Source: Mycobacterium sp. SMC-4 (GTDB lineage Bacteria; Actinomycetota; Actinomycetes; Mycobacteriales; Mycobacteriaceae). From it: 64,000 nt of DNA. Position numbers and translations under genes: made by a program. This document shows positions 8,053 through 17,473 of the stretch, piece after piece. The first letter of the stretch is position 1. Each line of letters opens with the position of its first letter. The notes beneath the pieces are model-generated. The model had not been told where the DNA came from. It worked only from the letters and a program-made list of their open reading frames with translations, and ran no database searches. The stretch lies in NCBI RefSeq assembly GCF_025263265.1, contig NZ_CP079869.1:3968001-4032000 (forward strand), in the 5' to 3' direction.

Positions 8053-10230
8053 ATGCCCCGGACTGTGCACACGTTCTGCCGGTACTGCCTGGCGGCCTGC
8101 GGGGTCGAGGTCACCGTCGCCGACAACAGAGTGCTCAAGATATCTCCGGACAAGCAGAACCCGCACAGCTGGCGGGACTTCTGCGCCAAAGGACGGACCG
8201 CGGCGCAGGTCGTCGAGCACCCCGCGCGGATCACCGCCCCGATGAAACGGGTCGGTGACCATTATGTCGAAACCGGCTGGGACGAAGCGATCGCCGACAT
8301 CGCGGCACGCCTGAACACGATCATCGACACCGGTGGCCCCGACGCTGTCGGCGCGTACTACGGCAATCCGGCCGGGTATTCGTCGTCGAACCTGATGTTC
8401 ATGAATGCCTGGATGGACGCCATCGGCACTTTCAACCGCTACGCGGTGGGCTCGGTGGACCAGAACGCGATGCACGTGGTGGCCGAGAAGATGTACGGCT
8501 CAGCGCTGATGGTACCGGTCTCCGACGTCGACAACTGCGATTTTTTTCTGTTGGTCGGCGCCAATCCCGCTGTCAGCGCCTGGAATTGGCTGGAGTCGGT
8601 ACCCGGCGGGTGGCGACGCACCCTGGCGCGTCAACAGCAGGGTGCGCGAATCGTGGTGGTCGACCCGCTGCGCACCGAAACCGCCGAGCGCGCCGACGTG
8701 CACCTGGCCGTACGGCCCGGGCAGGACTGGGCGCTGCTGCTGGCCATGGTCAAGGTGATCCTCGACGAAGGCCGGGAGCACCGCGCCGACTGTGCCGGGA
8801 CAACCGTGGGGATGGCCGCCTTGCGCACCCTGGTCGGCGTGGCAGACCTGGACGACCTGGCGACCCGCTGCGATGTTCCGGTCAGTGACATCGTGTCGGT
8901 GGCACGCGATTTCGCAACTGCCGAGCGAGCCATGGTGGTGACGCGGACCGGCGTGTCATTGCACCTGGGCGGCACCGCAGCCGAATGGCTGGGTCATGTG
9001 CTCAACGTGATCACCGGCCGGATGGACCGGCCGGGAGGCCGGCGCTACGAGCCCGGATACGTCGACGCGGTGCGATTGGCCGGGTTGGCCGGTACCACTG
9101 CGCACAAGAGCCGACTGCGCGGCCGAGATCTGGTGGCCGGCGCCCACGCGCTGAGCGAACTTCCCGACGAGATCACCACCGCCGGCCGCGGACAGATCCG
9201 CGCCCTGCTGATCAACAGCGGTAATCCCGTGGTGTCGGGCCCGGACGGCACCAAGCTCGATGACGCGCTGGCGCAGCTGGATCTGTTGGTGGCCATCGAC
9301 TTCGTGCAACGCGAAAGCCACCGGCACGCGCACTGGCTGCTACCCGCGGTGCACTGGCTGGAGCGCGATGACCTGCTGGCGTTCACCAGCAACCTGCACG
9401 ACGAGCCCTACCTGCACTACGGGGTACGCGCAGTCGCGCCCCCACCGCGAGCGCGCGAGGAGTGGCGCATCTTCACCGACCTCGCGTTGGCGATGAATCG
9501 ACCGCTGTTCGGTGTGCGCGGACTCAATGCGTTTGTCCGGGGTTCGCGGTGGGTGGCCCGGCTGACCGGGCGGACCGGTCTCGAGTTCGGTCCGGAATGG
9601 GTGAACCGGCTGCTGGTGGCCACGAGCCGAAAGGTCGATGGACACCGGATCCGCTGGCGCGAGGTGCTGGCCCACCCGCACGGCTGGGTGCTCGGACCAC
9701 GCGAGTACGGCCACTTTCGTGACGCGCTACGCACCCCCGACAAGAAGGTGCAGGTTGCGCCGCCCGAGTTCGTCGCCCGAGTCCGCGAGCTGCTCGCCGA
9801 GCCGGCAGCGACGCCGCCGCCGGACTACCCATTCCAGCTGGGTAATCGCCGTCACCGGCACTCGATGAACTCGTGGCTCAACGAGCTGCCCGGTCTGCAC
9901 CCGTCCGGGAAGGGCACCAACGTGGTCATCCATCCCGAGGACGCGGCGCGACTCGAGGTCACCGACGGCGACCGGGTCAGGGTGCACTCCGCCGTCGGTG
10001 CGGTGGAACTGAGCGTCGCGGTCAGCGACGTGCCGCGGTGCGGCGTCGTCGTCATCGACCATGGTTGGGGGTCAAGGGTTTTCGATCCCCGCGGGCAGTC
10101 AGAGCCGCTGGCCTACGGAGTCAACCGCAATCTGCTCGTCGACGGCGACGCGGTGGACCCGCTGTCGCAGACCGCGGCCTTGAACTCGACGTACGTGGCG
10201 ATCGAACCGGTGCTGCGGGATCAGCGTTGA
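8053..10230 (+). CDS. Molybdopterin-dependent oxidoreductase (DMSO reductase superfamily)
   Basis: 725 residues from ATG 8053; a frame extension to 8008 lacks support. The N-terminus binds a [4Fe-4S] cluster through CRYCLAACG and a fourth Cys in WRDFCAKG. Bis-MGD binding is indicated by GNPAGYSSSN, LVGANPAVSAW, VVVDPLRTETAERADVHLAVRPGQDWALL and the C-terminal molydop-binding domain (LGNRRHRHSMNSW, VTDGDRVRVHSAVGAVELSV). No Cys or in-frame UGA is present at the usual metal-ligand region (around GSVDQN), so this is unlikely to be a classical Cys/Sec formate dehydrogenase. No accessory electron-transfer or chaperone gene lies next to it, and no Tat signal is seen, so a cytoplasmic site is likely. 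Substrate unknown. Confidence 0.88.
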   Translation: MPRTVHTFCRYCLAACGVEVTVADNRVLKISPDKQNPHSWRDFCAKGRTAAQVVEHPARITAPMKRVGDHYVETGWDEAIADIAARLNTIIDTGGPDAVGAYYGNPAGYSSSNLMFMNAWMDAIGTFNRYAVGSVDQNAMHVVAEKMYGSALMVPVSDVDNCDFFLLVGANPAVSAWNWLESVPGGWRRTLARQQQGARIVVVDPLRTETAERADVHLAVRPGQDWALLLAMVKVILDEGREHRADCAGTTVGMAALRTLVGVADLDDLATRCDVPVSDIVSVARDFATAERAMVVTRTGVSLHLGGTAAEWLGHVLNVITGRMDRPGGRRYEPGYVDAVRLAGLAGTTAHKSRLRGRDLVAGAHALSELPDEITTAGRGQIRALLINSGNPVVSGPDGTKLDDALAQLDLLVAIDFVQRESHRHAHWLLPAVHWLERDDLLAFTSNLHDEPYLHYGVRAVAPPPRAREEWRIFTDLALAMNRPLFGVRGLNAFVRGSRWVARLTGRTGLEFGPEWVNRLLVATSRKVDGHRIRWREVLAHPHGWVLGPREYGHFRDALRTPDKKVQVAPPEFVARVRELLAEPAATPPPDYPFQLGNRRHRHSMNSWLNELPGLHPSGKGTNVVIHPEDAARLEVTDGDRVRVHSAVGAVELSVAVSDVPRCGVVVIDHGWGSRVFDPRGQSEPLAYGVNRNLLVDGDAVDPLSQTAALNSTYVAIEPVLRDQR

Positions 10231-10421
10231 CGCAGCACGACGGCTCCGCCGCCGACGGCGACAACGAGCAGGAGCGCGATCGCCCATCCCGCACCCGCCA
10301 GCCACCACACCAGAGCAAGACCCACCAGAATCGGTGACAGCGCGAACAGTGTCATTGCGGGATGCTGCCGGATGACGGCGAGCGCGCCGGCGGCACGTTG
10401 CCGGTCGATGTCCTTTGCCAT
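10221..10421 (-). CDS. Small two-helix membrane protein
   Basis: 66 residues from ATG 10421 (MAKDIDRQRAAG). Two hydrophobic segments follow, about residues 22-40 and 45-60, so it is likely an integral membrane hairpin. The stop overlaps the stop region of the convergent Mo-enzyme by 10 bases. It lies 71 bases downstream of dtd on the same strand and may be cotranscribed with it. No recognised domain. Confidence 0.65.
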   Translation of the reverse strand: MAKDIDRQRAAGALAVIRQHPAMTLFALSPILVGLALVWWLAGAGWAIALLLVVAVGGGAVVLRQR

Positions 10422-10492
10422 CACTCCAGGATGCCAGCGGCGGCGCCGCGCGGCATCCGGATGCCGCCGACCGCGCGAACCCGGGCCGGCGA

Positions 10493-10924
10493 TCACAACT
10501 CCAGCAGCACCGTCACGGGTCCGTCGTTGACGAGCTCGACTGCCATGTCGGCACCGAAGACTCCCGTCTGCACCTCGGCTCCGAGCTCGGCAAGCGCCCC
10601 GGCGAACGCGTCGACCAACGGTTCGGCGAGCGCCCTCGGCGCGGCGGCATTCCAGGTGGGCCGGCGCCCCTTGGTGGTGTTGCCGTACAACGTGAACTGG
10701 CTGACCACCAGGATCGGGGCGCCGACCTCACTGGCCGACTTTTCTTCATCGAGAACCCGCAGCTGCCAGAGCTTTTCAGCCAATTTGCGGGCGACGGCCG
10801 CGTCGTCGGTATGGGTGACCCCGACCAGCGCGAGCAACCCCTGGCCGGCGGGCGAGATCTCTCCGACGACGGCGCCGTCGACCCGCACCCGGGCAGACGT
10901 GACGCGCTGCACCAGGATTCGCAT
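10493..10924 (-). CDS. dtd: D-aminoacyl-tRNA deacylase
   Basis: 143 residues, the usual length of Dtd. The enzyme hydrolyses D-aminoacyl-tRNAs (and Gly-tRNA(Ala)) and so proofreads charging. The family signatures are intact: MRILVQRV at the start, SQFTLYGN holding the active-site region, and VNDGPVTV near the C-terminus (the NxGPVT motif that gives chiral selectivity). Cytoplasmic homodimer by family. Nineteen bases separate its start from the stop of the DUF305 lipoprotein gene upstream on the same strand. Confidence 0.95.
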   Translation of the reverse strand: MRILVQRVTSARVRVDGAVVGEISPAGQGLLALVGVTHTDDAAVARKLAEKLWQLRVLDEEKSASEVGAPILVVSQFTLYGNTTKGRRPTWNAAAPRALAEPLVDAFAGALAELGAEVQTGVFGADMAVELVNDGPVTVLLEL

Positions 10925-10943
10925 GCCGCGATACTGCCACGCC

Positions 10944-11600
10944 TCAGAGCGAGTCGAGGACCTGCCTCATCTCGTCGATCTCACGTTGCTGGCTGTCGAT
11001 GATCTCCCGGGCCAGCCGCACTGCGTCCGGGTTCTGGCCGTTGTCCACCTCGGTCTGGGCCATCCGGACCGCGCCCTCGTGGTGTTTGATCATCCCGGTC
11101 AAAAACTGCCGGGCGGCGTCGACACCTTCGGCATCACGGAGCTGATCGAGCTCGGGCTCGCTCAGCATGCCCATCTCCTCGTGACCGGCCCCGTGATGGG
11201 CGTGCGGGTCGGACTGGGGAACGTCCCAGTCGGTCAGCCACTGGTTCATCGTCTCGATCTCGGGACCCTGGGCCGCCTTGATCCGCTCGGCCAGATCGAC
11301 CACCCGCTCATCGACGCCATCCTTGGCCAGCACGATGTCGCTCATCACGATGGCCTGCTCATGATGGGGCACCATGTCGCGGGCAAACGCCGCGTCGGCA
11401 TCGTTGTGGGTGGCGCGCTCGGCGTCGGTGCCGTCGTGGGTGTCAGCGGCACCGTCGGTGGGAGCGCTGGTGTGCTCGGTGTGGGCGCCGGTGTCCCCCG
11501 CGGGCTCGGTAGCGTTGTCGCCGCAGCCTGACAGCAGCAGCACCAGCGTGGCGATCGCCGCGCCTGCCGCGGCAGGTGCTCGACGGGTGGAGATCATCAT
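10944..11600 (-). CDS. DUF305 lipoprotein, copper-locus member
   Basis: 218 residues, starting at one of two adjacent ATGs (11600 or 11597). Lipoprotein signal with lipobox LSGC, then a Thr/Asp/Glu/His-rich spacer (about residues 30-65), then the DUF305 domain with its paired His motifs MVPHHEQAI and [13 protein letters not shown]305 is a four-helix, ferritin-like fold frequently encoded beside copper genes. The extracytoplasmic His and Met residues (for example [13 protein letters not shown]) suggest metal binding, but this is inferred. It diverges from the copZ-copA arm across a 102-base region holding a CsoR-type operator, so both arms should be copper-induced together. Confidence 0.85.
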   Translation of the reverse strand: MMISTRRAPAAAGAAIATLVLLLSGCGDNATEPAGDTGAHTEHTSAPTDGAADTHDGTDAERATHNDADAAFARDMVPHHEQAIVMSDIVLAKDGVDERVVDLAERIKAAQGPEIETMNQWLTDWDVPQSDPHAHHGAGHEEMGMLSEPELDQLRDAEGVDAARQFLTGMIKHHEGAVRMAQTEVDNGQNPDAVRLAREIIDSQQREIDEMRQVLDSL

Positions 11601-11637
11601 TGAGGCTCCCTTTCGTTTCGTCCTACCTGTTTTCCTG

Positions 11638-11656
11638 TATACCCTAGGGGGGTATA
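11638..11656. promoter_or_regulatory. CsoR-type copper operator between divergent promoters
   Basis: TATACCCTAGGGGGGTATA is a pseudo-palindrome with TATACCC and GGGTATA half-sites around a G-tract, the form of CsoR operators. Candidate -10 elements overlap it on both strands: TATAGT at 11653-11658 for the copZ side and TATACA (11636-11641 on the minus strand) for the DUF305 side. CsoR is a Cu(I)-released repressor in other actinobacteria. No csoR gene is in this window, so control must be in trans. Confidence 0.72.
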
Positions 11657-11702
11657 GTACACATCATCGCACGGCGCCCGCCGCCCATCGCTGAGGAGTG
11701 AC

Positions 11703-11912
11703 ATGAGCACCACCACCACCATCACCGTCGCCGGCATGACCTGCGGGGGCTGTGCATCGTCGGTCCGCGCGGAACTCCAGGCCATCCCAGGCGTCACCCA
11801 GGTCGACATCGACCTCTCCCACGGTACGGTCACGATCAACAGCACGGGTCCGGTCGACGACGCAGCGGTGCAGTCCGCCGTCGAAGAGGCCGGTTATCAA
11901 CTGGCGAGCTGA
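11703..11912 (+). CDS. copZ: Copper chaperone, CopZ-like heavy-metal-associated domain protein
   Basis: 69 residues forming one HMA domain with the metal-binding motif GMTCGGC near the N-terminus and the beta-alpha-beta-beta-alpha-beta pattern ending in VEEAGYQL. Its expected role is to carry Cu(I) in the cytoplasm to the ATPase encoded 160 bases downstream. A GAGGAG Shine-Dalgarno-like stretch lies just before the ATG. It is the first gene of the plus-strand copper operon under the CsoR-type operator. Confidence 0.88.
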   Translation: MSTTTTITVAGMTCGGCASSVRAELQAIPGVTQVDIDLSHGTVTINSTGPVDDAAVQSAVEEAGYQLAS

Positions 11913-11918
11913 CCGGAG

Positions 11919-12077
11919 ATGACAGTCGCCACCAGGATCGCCGCGTTCGCCGCCACGCTGGTCGCGGTATTCGTGATCGCGCTCTGGGTGGGTCAGACGG
12001 TCGGTCCGCAACCGGCAACCCCAGGACCGCAGCCGTCGATCGGCCACCATCATCCCCCCGGGGGTGACACACCGTGA
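11919..12077 (+). CDS. Small His-containing single-span membrane peptide in copper operon
   Basis: 52 residues from ATG 11919, six bases after the copZ stop, preceded by CCGGAG. One hydrophobic helix spans about residues 6-27, followed by a Pro/Gly-rich tail with [11 protein letters not shown] at the C-terminus. The stop TGA at 12075-12077 overlaps the GTG start of the ATPase (GTGA), which argues strongly that it is translated and coupled to copA. The His triplet suggests metal handling at the membrane; this is inferred. No named family recognised. Confidence 0.72.
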   Translation: MTVATRIAAFAATLVAVFVIALWVGQTVGPQPATPGPQPSIGHHHPPGGDTP

Positions 12078-14290
12078 CCTCGATGGAACTGACCATCGGG
12101 GGGATGACGTGCGCATCGTGCGCCGCCCGGGTCGAAAAGAAACTCAACAAGCTCGACGGTGTCACCGCGACGGTCAACTTCGCGACCGAGAAGGCCCGCG
12201 TCGAGTTCGGCGCCGACGTCACCCCCGACCAACTCGTCGCGGCGGTGCAGGCTGCGGGCTACGAAGCCGCCCTGGATGCCGCCCAGCGCGATCCCGGCGA
12301 AGAGGCCGGCCCCGACCCGACCGCTGCTCTGCGGCAACGCCTGCTCATCTGCGTCGTGCTGTCGGTGCCGGTGATCGCGATGGCGATGGCCCCGGTTCTG
12401 CAGTTCACCTACTGGCAATGGCTGTCGCTGACTTTGGCCGCGCCGGTCGTGGTGTGGGGCGCGTGGCCGTTTCACCGCGCTGCGTGGACGAACCTGCGGC
12501 ACGGCACCGCGACGATGGACACGCTGATCTCGGTGGGCACATCGGCTGCGCTCGGCTGGTCGGTGTATGCACTGTTCTGGGGCAACGCCGGCGTCCCCGG
12601 CCTGAAGCACCCGTTCGAGCTGACCATCGCGCGCACCGACGGCAGTGCGCATATCTACCTCGAAGCCGCGGCCGGGGTCACCACCTTCATCGTGGCGGGC
12701 CGCTACTTCGAGGCCCGGGCCAAGCGTCGGGCCGGCGCCGCGCTACGGGTCCTGCTGGAAATGGGCGCCAAAGAAGTGACCGTCCGCCGCAACGGTGTCC
12801 AGCAACGCATTCCAGTGGACAGACTCGCCGTCGGCGACGAGTTCGTGGTGCGGCCGGGTGAGAAGATCGCCGCTGACGGGACGGTCATCGAGGGATTCTC
12901 TGCCGTCGATGCGTCCATGCTCACGGGGGAGTCGGTGCCGGTGGAGGTCACCTCCGGCGACCCGGTGGTGGGCGCCACGGTCAACGTCGACGGTCAACTG
13001 ATCGTTCGCGCCGATCGGGTCGGCGCCGACACCCAGTTGGCGCAGATGGCCCGCCTGGTGGAGGACGCGCAGAACGGCAAGGCGCAAGCCCAGCGCATCG
13101 CCGACAGGATCTCGGGAGTCTTCGTGCCCGTGGTGATCGCACTGGCGGTGGCCACGCTGGGGTTCTGGATCGGGGCGGGCTTCCCCCTGGTGGCCGCGTT
13201 CACCGCGGCGGTATCCGTGCTGATCATCGCCTGCCCGTGCGCACTCGGCCTGGCGACCCCGATGGCCCTGATGGTCGGCACCGGACGCGGCGCACAACTC
13301 GGGATCCTGATCAAGGGGCCGGAGATCCTGGAGTCCACCCGTCAGGTCGACACCGCACTTCTGGACAAGACCGGAACGGTCACCACCGGGACGATGGAAC
13401 TGGTCGAGGTGATCGCCGCCGACGGCGAGGACCCCGACGAGGTACTCAAGCTCGCCGGGGCCCTGGAGTATGCGTCGGAGCACCCCATCGCGCGGGCCAT
13501 CAGCACCGAGGCTGCCGACACAATGGGTCCTCTCCCGGCAGTGTCCGATTTCGCCAACCTGCGTGGGCTGGGGGTGCGCGGCACCGTCGAGAACCGGACC
13601 GTGCTGGCGGGCCGTGTGCGGTTTCTCGACGATCAGGGCCATCAGCTCGAGCCCCGACTGCTCGAGGCGACGCAGCGCGCCGAACGCGACGGTCGCACCG
13701 TGGTCGCGGTGGGTTGGGATGGTCACGCACGGGGGTTGATGGTTGTCGCCGACGCCGTCAAACCCACCTCCGCGCAGGCCATTGCGGCGTTGCGCCGCCT
13801 GGGCATCCGGCCGATCATGGTCACCGGGGACAACGAAGCGGTGGCCCGCACCGTGGCCGGCCAGGTCGGCATCGACGAGGTGATCGCCGGGGTGCTGCCG
13901 GCCGAGAAGGTGGATACCGTCAAGCGACTGCAGGACGAGGGCCGGGTGGTCGCGATGGTCGGCGACGGTGTCAACGACGCAGCCGCGCTGGCCCAGGCCG
14001 ATCTCGGCCTGGCGATGGGCAGCGGAACCGACGTGGCGATCGAGGCCAGCGACCTGACCTTGATCGCCGACGACCTGCGCGCCGTACCTGATGCGATTCG
14101 GTTGTCCCGCAAGACATTGAGCACCATCAAGGGCAACCTGTTCTGGGCGTTCGGCTACAACGTCGCCGCGCTTCCGCTGGCCGCGGCCGGCCTGCTCAAT
14201 CCGATGATCGCCGGTGCCGCGATGGCGTTCAGCTCGGTCTTCGTGGTCAGCAACAGTCTGCGACTGCGGGCCTTCGCCCCGTCGCGCTGA
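12074..14290 (+). CDS. copA: Cu+-exporting P1B-type ATPase
   Basis: 738 residues from GTG 12074. One N-terminal HMA domain with GMTCASC, then eight predicted transmembrane helices with the P1B metal-binding CPC ([13 protein letters not shown]). Catalytic cytoplasmic motifs are complete: actuator TGES, phosphorylation loop DKTGTVTTG, the SEHPIAR His-Pro of metal ATPases and the hinge [16 protein letters not shown]. The CPC plus C-terminal helix residues ([26 protein letters not shown]) indicate the Cu(I) class. It exports copper across the plasma membrane and is operonic with the CopZ-like chaperone and the 52-residue peptide. Similar to the mycobacterial CtpA/CtpV group. Confidence 0.93.
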   Translation: MTSMELTIGGMTCASCAARVEKKLNKLDGVTATVNFATEKARVEFGADVTPDQLVAAVQAAGYEAALDAAQRDPGEEAGPDPTAALRQRLLICVVLSVPVIAMAMAPVLQFTYWQWLSLTLAAPVVVWGAWPFHRAAWTNLRHGTATMDTLISVGTSAALGWSVYALFWGNAGVPGLKHPFELTIARTDGSAHIYLEAAAGVTTFIVAGRYFEARAKRRAGAALRVLLEMGAKEVTVRRNGVQQRIPVDRLAVGDEFVVRPGEKIAADGTVIEGFSAVDASMLTGESVPVEVTSGDPVVGATVNVDGQLIVRADRVGADTQLAQMARLVEDAQNGKAQAQRIADRISGVFVPVVIALAVATLGFWIGAGFPLVAAFTAAVSVLIIACPCALGLATPMALMVGTGRGAQLGILIKGPEILESTRQVDTALLDKTGTVTTGTMELVEVIAADGEDPDEVLKLAGALEYASEHPIARAISTEAADTMGPLPAVSDFANLRGLGVRGTVENRTVLAGRVRFLDDQGHQLEPRLLEATQRAERDGRTVVAVGWDGHARGLMVVADAVKPTSAQAIAALRRLGIRPIMVTGDNEAVARTVAGQVGIDEVIAGVLPAEKVDTVKRLQDEGRVVAMVGDGVNDAAALAQADLGLAMGSGTDVAIEASDLTLIADDLRAVPDAIRLSRKTLSTIKGNLFWAFGYNVAALPLAAAGLLNPMIAGAAMAFSSVFVVSNSLRLRAFAPSR

Positions 14291-14441
14291 TCGGACTGAC
14301 AGTCATCGTCAATTAGGATGTGCCTGAGACGAATTCAGCCGACCAGCTAGCGACGGTGGTTACGTCCATGGCGACTGCCGAGCACGTCTACGATCTGTGC
14401 GACACCACGCCCACACCGCGGTGATCGGCGCCGGTGAGGTC

Positions 14442-15720
14442 CTAGTTGGTGTGGGTGGGTGGTGGTGGTTGGTAGGGGTCATACCACCACCAGTGGGCGC
14501 GTTCGCCGGTCGGGCCGGGGTAGGGCGCCACGTCGGGTGCGGTGGTGGTGGGTGGGCGGGCCAGTGATCCGGGCTGCAGTGTTTGGCCGGTGGAGTCGGT
14601 GACGGTGATGTCGTGTCCGGGCCCGGTGATGGTGAGGATCCCGCGGTGATGGGCACGGTGATGCCAGGGACACAGCAGCACCAGGTTGTCCAGGTCGGTG
14701 GCTCCGCCGTCTTCCCAGTGCCGGAGGTGATGGGCATGCAGGCCGCGGCTGGCCCCACACCCGGGTACCGCGCAGCTGGGGTGGCGATACTCCAGGGCGC
14801 GGCGCAGTCGGCGGCTGATGGTGCGGGTGGCCCGCCCGGACCCGATCAGCTGGCCGTCGCGCTCGAACCACACCTGGGCGGTGGCGTCACAGCCCAGGTA
14901 TTGGCGCTCGGCGTCGGCGAGCAGCGGCCCCAGATGCAGTGAGCTGAGCTTGTCGGTGACATCGACATGCACGATCACGGTGGTGTGCTGCCCGTGCGGG
15001 CGCGCCGCCACCTCGGCATCCCAGCCGGCCTCGACCAACGCCATCAACGCATCCACCCTCGTGGGCATCGGCGCCCGCGCCCCCGGCCCCTCCTCGTCGT
15101 CGTCAGCAGGATCGTCGGTGTCGGTGGTGTGGTCGCGTTTCCAGTCGGCGATCAGCCCGTCGTGCTGGGATGCCAGCCCGGCTTCGAATTTCGCTGATTC
15201 GATGGTGGGCAGCCAGATGGTCCAGCAGGTCATGTCCCCGTTGGCCCGCGTACTGATCGACGGCCTCGGCTGTGGACGTGGATCGGGATCAGGTCGGGGT
15301 TCGAGTTTGATGGCGGTGCGTAGCTGGGTGACCGTGGCGCTCTGGGCCAGCTCGGCGTAGTGCTCGTCCGAGCCCTGCCCGGCGCGTTGGGCGATCACCG
15401 CGACCTGATCGAGCGACAACCGACCCTCCCGCAACCCCGTCCACGCAGCGTGGGAACTCGGTGAGCCGGTCGGCGATGGCCACCATGGACGTGGCGTTGT
15501 TCGGGGAGGCCCCGGTTTTCCAGGCCACCAACGCCGCCAGCGATCGACACCCGGTGATGCCCCACAACCCATCACGGTCGATCTCGGCGACGATGTCCAC
15601 CAGACGGCCATCGATGGCATTACGCTGCCCACACAACTCGGCGACCTCATCGAACAACACCGCCAACCGCTCCGCCGGAGACCCGACGTCGGCCCCGCTG
15701 TCCGTTGCGACCGAAGACAT
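14442..15720 (-). pseudogene. DUF222/HNH endonuclease (13E12 family) gene with a single-base frameshift
   Basis: The 5' part (15720 to about 15440) encodes a typical 13E12-family N-terminus starting MSSVATDSGADVG and ending at TEFPRCVDG. The rest continues in another frame, LREGRLSLDQVA through DUF222 to an intact HNH domain near the C-terminus (LHAHHLRHWEDGG...LLCPWHHRAHH). Removing one C from the CCCC run at 15435-15438 joins the two into one 425-residue protein. This is either a real frameshift mutation or a homopolymer error in the assembly. These genes are repetitive in mycobacterial genomes and behave like selfish HNH elements; cellular function is unknown. Confidence 0.82.
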
Positions 15721-15808
15721 GAACCCATGATCGCACCGGGGTCTGACATTGATAATGGAAGAGCGTTACCGGGCGCCGCCCAACGCAGTACGAGAACCGC
15801 TCGGCCAG

Positions 15809-16927
15809 TTAGGCGTCCGCGCGCCGCGCCCGAAACAGCTTGACGTCGGACTTGATGCCCTTGAGCCGGCGCGCGCCGGCGAACGACCACGAGAAGCGCG
15901 TGTCGTCGCCGATCGCGTCGCGTGCCGATTCGGCCACCAGCACCGAACCGGGCCGTGCGGCGCCGGTGACCCGGGCGGCGAGGTTGACCGGACTGCCGAA
16001 CCAATCCCCCGACCGGCTCACCGCCATCCCGCAGGCCAGTCCGACGCGTAGCCGCGGGAAGTCGTCGTCCTCGTTGGTGGCATCGACCAGGGCCAGGACG
16101 GCCTCCAGTAGTGGCACCGGGTCGGTGCTGACCAGCATGACCTCGTCACCGATCGTCTTGATGAACCGCACCGGCGGCGCGGCGACCTCACGAGTCATAT
16201 CGGCCAACCGTTGCGACAACCGCTCCAGATCCTCCGGGGGCACGACCTCACCGAGCCGGGTGAACCCGACCAGGTCGGCGAAAGCGATGCTGACCTCCCG
16301 GGCCCCGGGCAGATGCTGACCTTCGGCCCGTTCACTGGCACTGACTGCCTCGGTTTCGATGGCGTGGCGCAACTGCAGCAGCAACACGTTCTGGATCATC
16401 GGGCCCAGCAGCGGCGCCAACGACGAGACCAGCGACTCAGAGGCCTTGGCGATCTCCAGTTCGGTTGCCCCGGGCTGGATCACAGCCGCCAGCGCGGCGT
16501 GGCGCATCGCCTCGGCAGCACGCGCAAGCCCATCACCGAGCAGCCTGGTGATCTGCACCAGCTCGTCGGCGTCGATTCCGGCGTCGAGGAAATCGCGGGT
16601 GAACTTCGCGGCCTCGGCGTCGGCGCGCAGAAACACCTTCGCGTCGGCTTCCTCGACCCGGGGCAGCCCCATGGCGTGCTGGATCCGCTCGAACAGATCG
16701 AGGTCCACCCGCGCGTTCTCGGCGGCCTCGCGCGCCGAGATGTAACGACCGTCGTCGCCGATCAGCTTGCGCGATGCCAGCAGCATCGGCGACGGGTTGG
16801 TCCGGATCTGATCGATGCTGACGCCGCGCTCGAGCAACCAGCTGATCAGCTCGGCACGTTCCCGGCGCGCGGGGCCGTCGAGCCCGTCGAGCAGTCCGGC
16901 CACCTCGGGATCGACGTCTTCGGCCAC
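15809..16927 (-). CDS. Class III adenylate cyclase with N-terminal autoinhibitory domain (Rv1264-like)
   Basis: 372 residues from GTG 16927, chosen because the alignment with Rv1264 begins there (VAEDVDPEVAGLL); a GTG at 16975 would add 16 residues running into the divergent neighbour. The N-terminal about 190 residues match the Rv1264 regulatory domain, which in M. tuberculosis senses pH and inhibits the cyclase. The C-terminal catalytic domain has the metal-binding Asp residues in AFADLVGF and KTIGDEVML, and the transition-state Asn/Arg in SPVNLAARVTG. It converts ATP to cAMP as a homodimer in the cytoplasm. The start lies 38 bases from the divergent glycosylase gene. Confidence 0.93.
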   Translation of the reverse strand: MAEDVDPEVAGLLDGLDGPARRERAELISWLLERGVSIDQIRTNPSPMLLASRKLIGDDGRYISAREAAENARVDLDLFERIQHAMGLPRVEEADAKVFLRADAEAAKFTRDFLDAGIDADELVQITRLLGDGLARAAEAMRHAALAAVIQPGATELEIAKASESLVSSLAPLLGPMIQNVLLLQLRHAIETEAVSASERAEGQHLPGAREVSIAFADLVGFTRLGEVVPPEDLERLSQRLADMTREVAAPPVRFIKTIGDEVMLVSTDPVPLLEAVLALVDATNEDDDFPRLRVGLACGMAVSRSGDWFGSPVNLAARVTGAARPGSVLVAESARDAIGDDTRFSWSFAGARRLKGIKSDVKLFRARRADA

Positions 16928-16965
16928 GCGGTCAAACGTATACGGCCATCGACTACACAGGAACC

Positions 16966-17469
16966 ATGACGTCACCGACGCTGCACAGCTTCGCGCCGCT
17001 CGTCGCGCCCGGAGCGCAGATGCTGATCTTGGGGAACATGCCGGGAGTAGCGTCGCTGGCGGCCCAGCAGTACTACGCCTTCGGCCGCAACGCGTTCTGG
17101 CGGATCACCGGTGAACTCTTCGGCTTCGACCACCAAGCCCCCTACGATGATCGGGTCGCCGCGTTGACCGGCGCCGGGGTCGCAGTCTGGGATGTCCTGC
17201 GGTCATGCCGACGGCAGGGCAGCCTGGACTCATCGGTTCAACCAGACAGCATGGTGGCCAACGACTTCGCAGCGCTGTTCACCAGGTATCCGACGATCAG
17301 CCAGGTGTACTTCAACGGTGCGGCCGCCGAGAAGAACTACCGACGGCTGGTCGCGGTGTCCCATCCGCTGCGATTCCATCGGCTGCCGTCCACCAGCCCC
17401 GCCCAGACCATGCACTTCGACGACAAGTTGGCAGCCTGGCGGGCCGGTATCGGCCAGGGATTAGCGTGA
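16966..17469 (+). CDS. DNA-deoxyinosine (hypoxanthine) glycosylase, UDG superfamily family 6-like
   Basis: 167 residues. The UDG-fold motif 1 reads LGNMPGVASLAAQQYYAFGRNAFW and motif 2 near the C-terminus is RLPSTSPA. The GVASL-x4-YY-x4-NAFW block is characteristic of the hypoxanthine-DNA glycosylase group, which excises deaminated adenine; the Asn in the NAFW block is a candidate catalytic residue. The protein also keeps YFNGAAAEKNY. It begins a plus-strand run with the HIT protein (4-base gap) and the deazaflavin enzyme. In M. tuberculosis an amidase gene occupies this position by my recollection, so this is an accessory gene here. Confidence 0.8.
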   Translation: MTSPTLHSFAPLVAPGAQMLILGNMPGVASLAAQQYYAFGRNAFWRITGELFGFDHQAPYDDRVAALTGAGVAVWDVLRSCRRQGSLDSSVQPDSMVANDFAALFTRYPTISQVYFNGAAAEKNYRRLVAVSHPLRFHRLPSTSPAQTMHFDDKLAAWRAGIGQGLA

Positions 17470-17473
17470 CGGG

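Noticed and set aside
8400..8480. Selenocysteine codon in the Mo-enzyme
   Set aside because: No in-frame TGA and no recognisable selenocysteine hairpin; the frame is continuous.
14291..14441. Possible RNA gene in the 151-base gap after copA
   Set aside because: No tRNA-like or stable hairpin structure was found; it is an ordinary gap between convergent genes.
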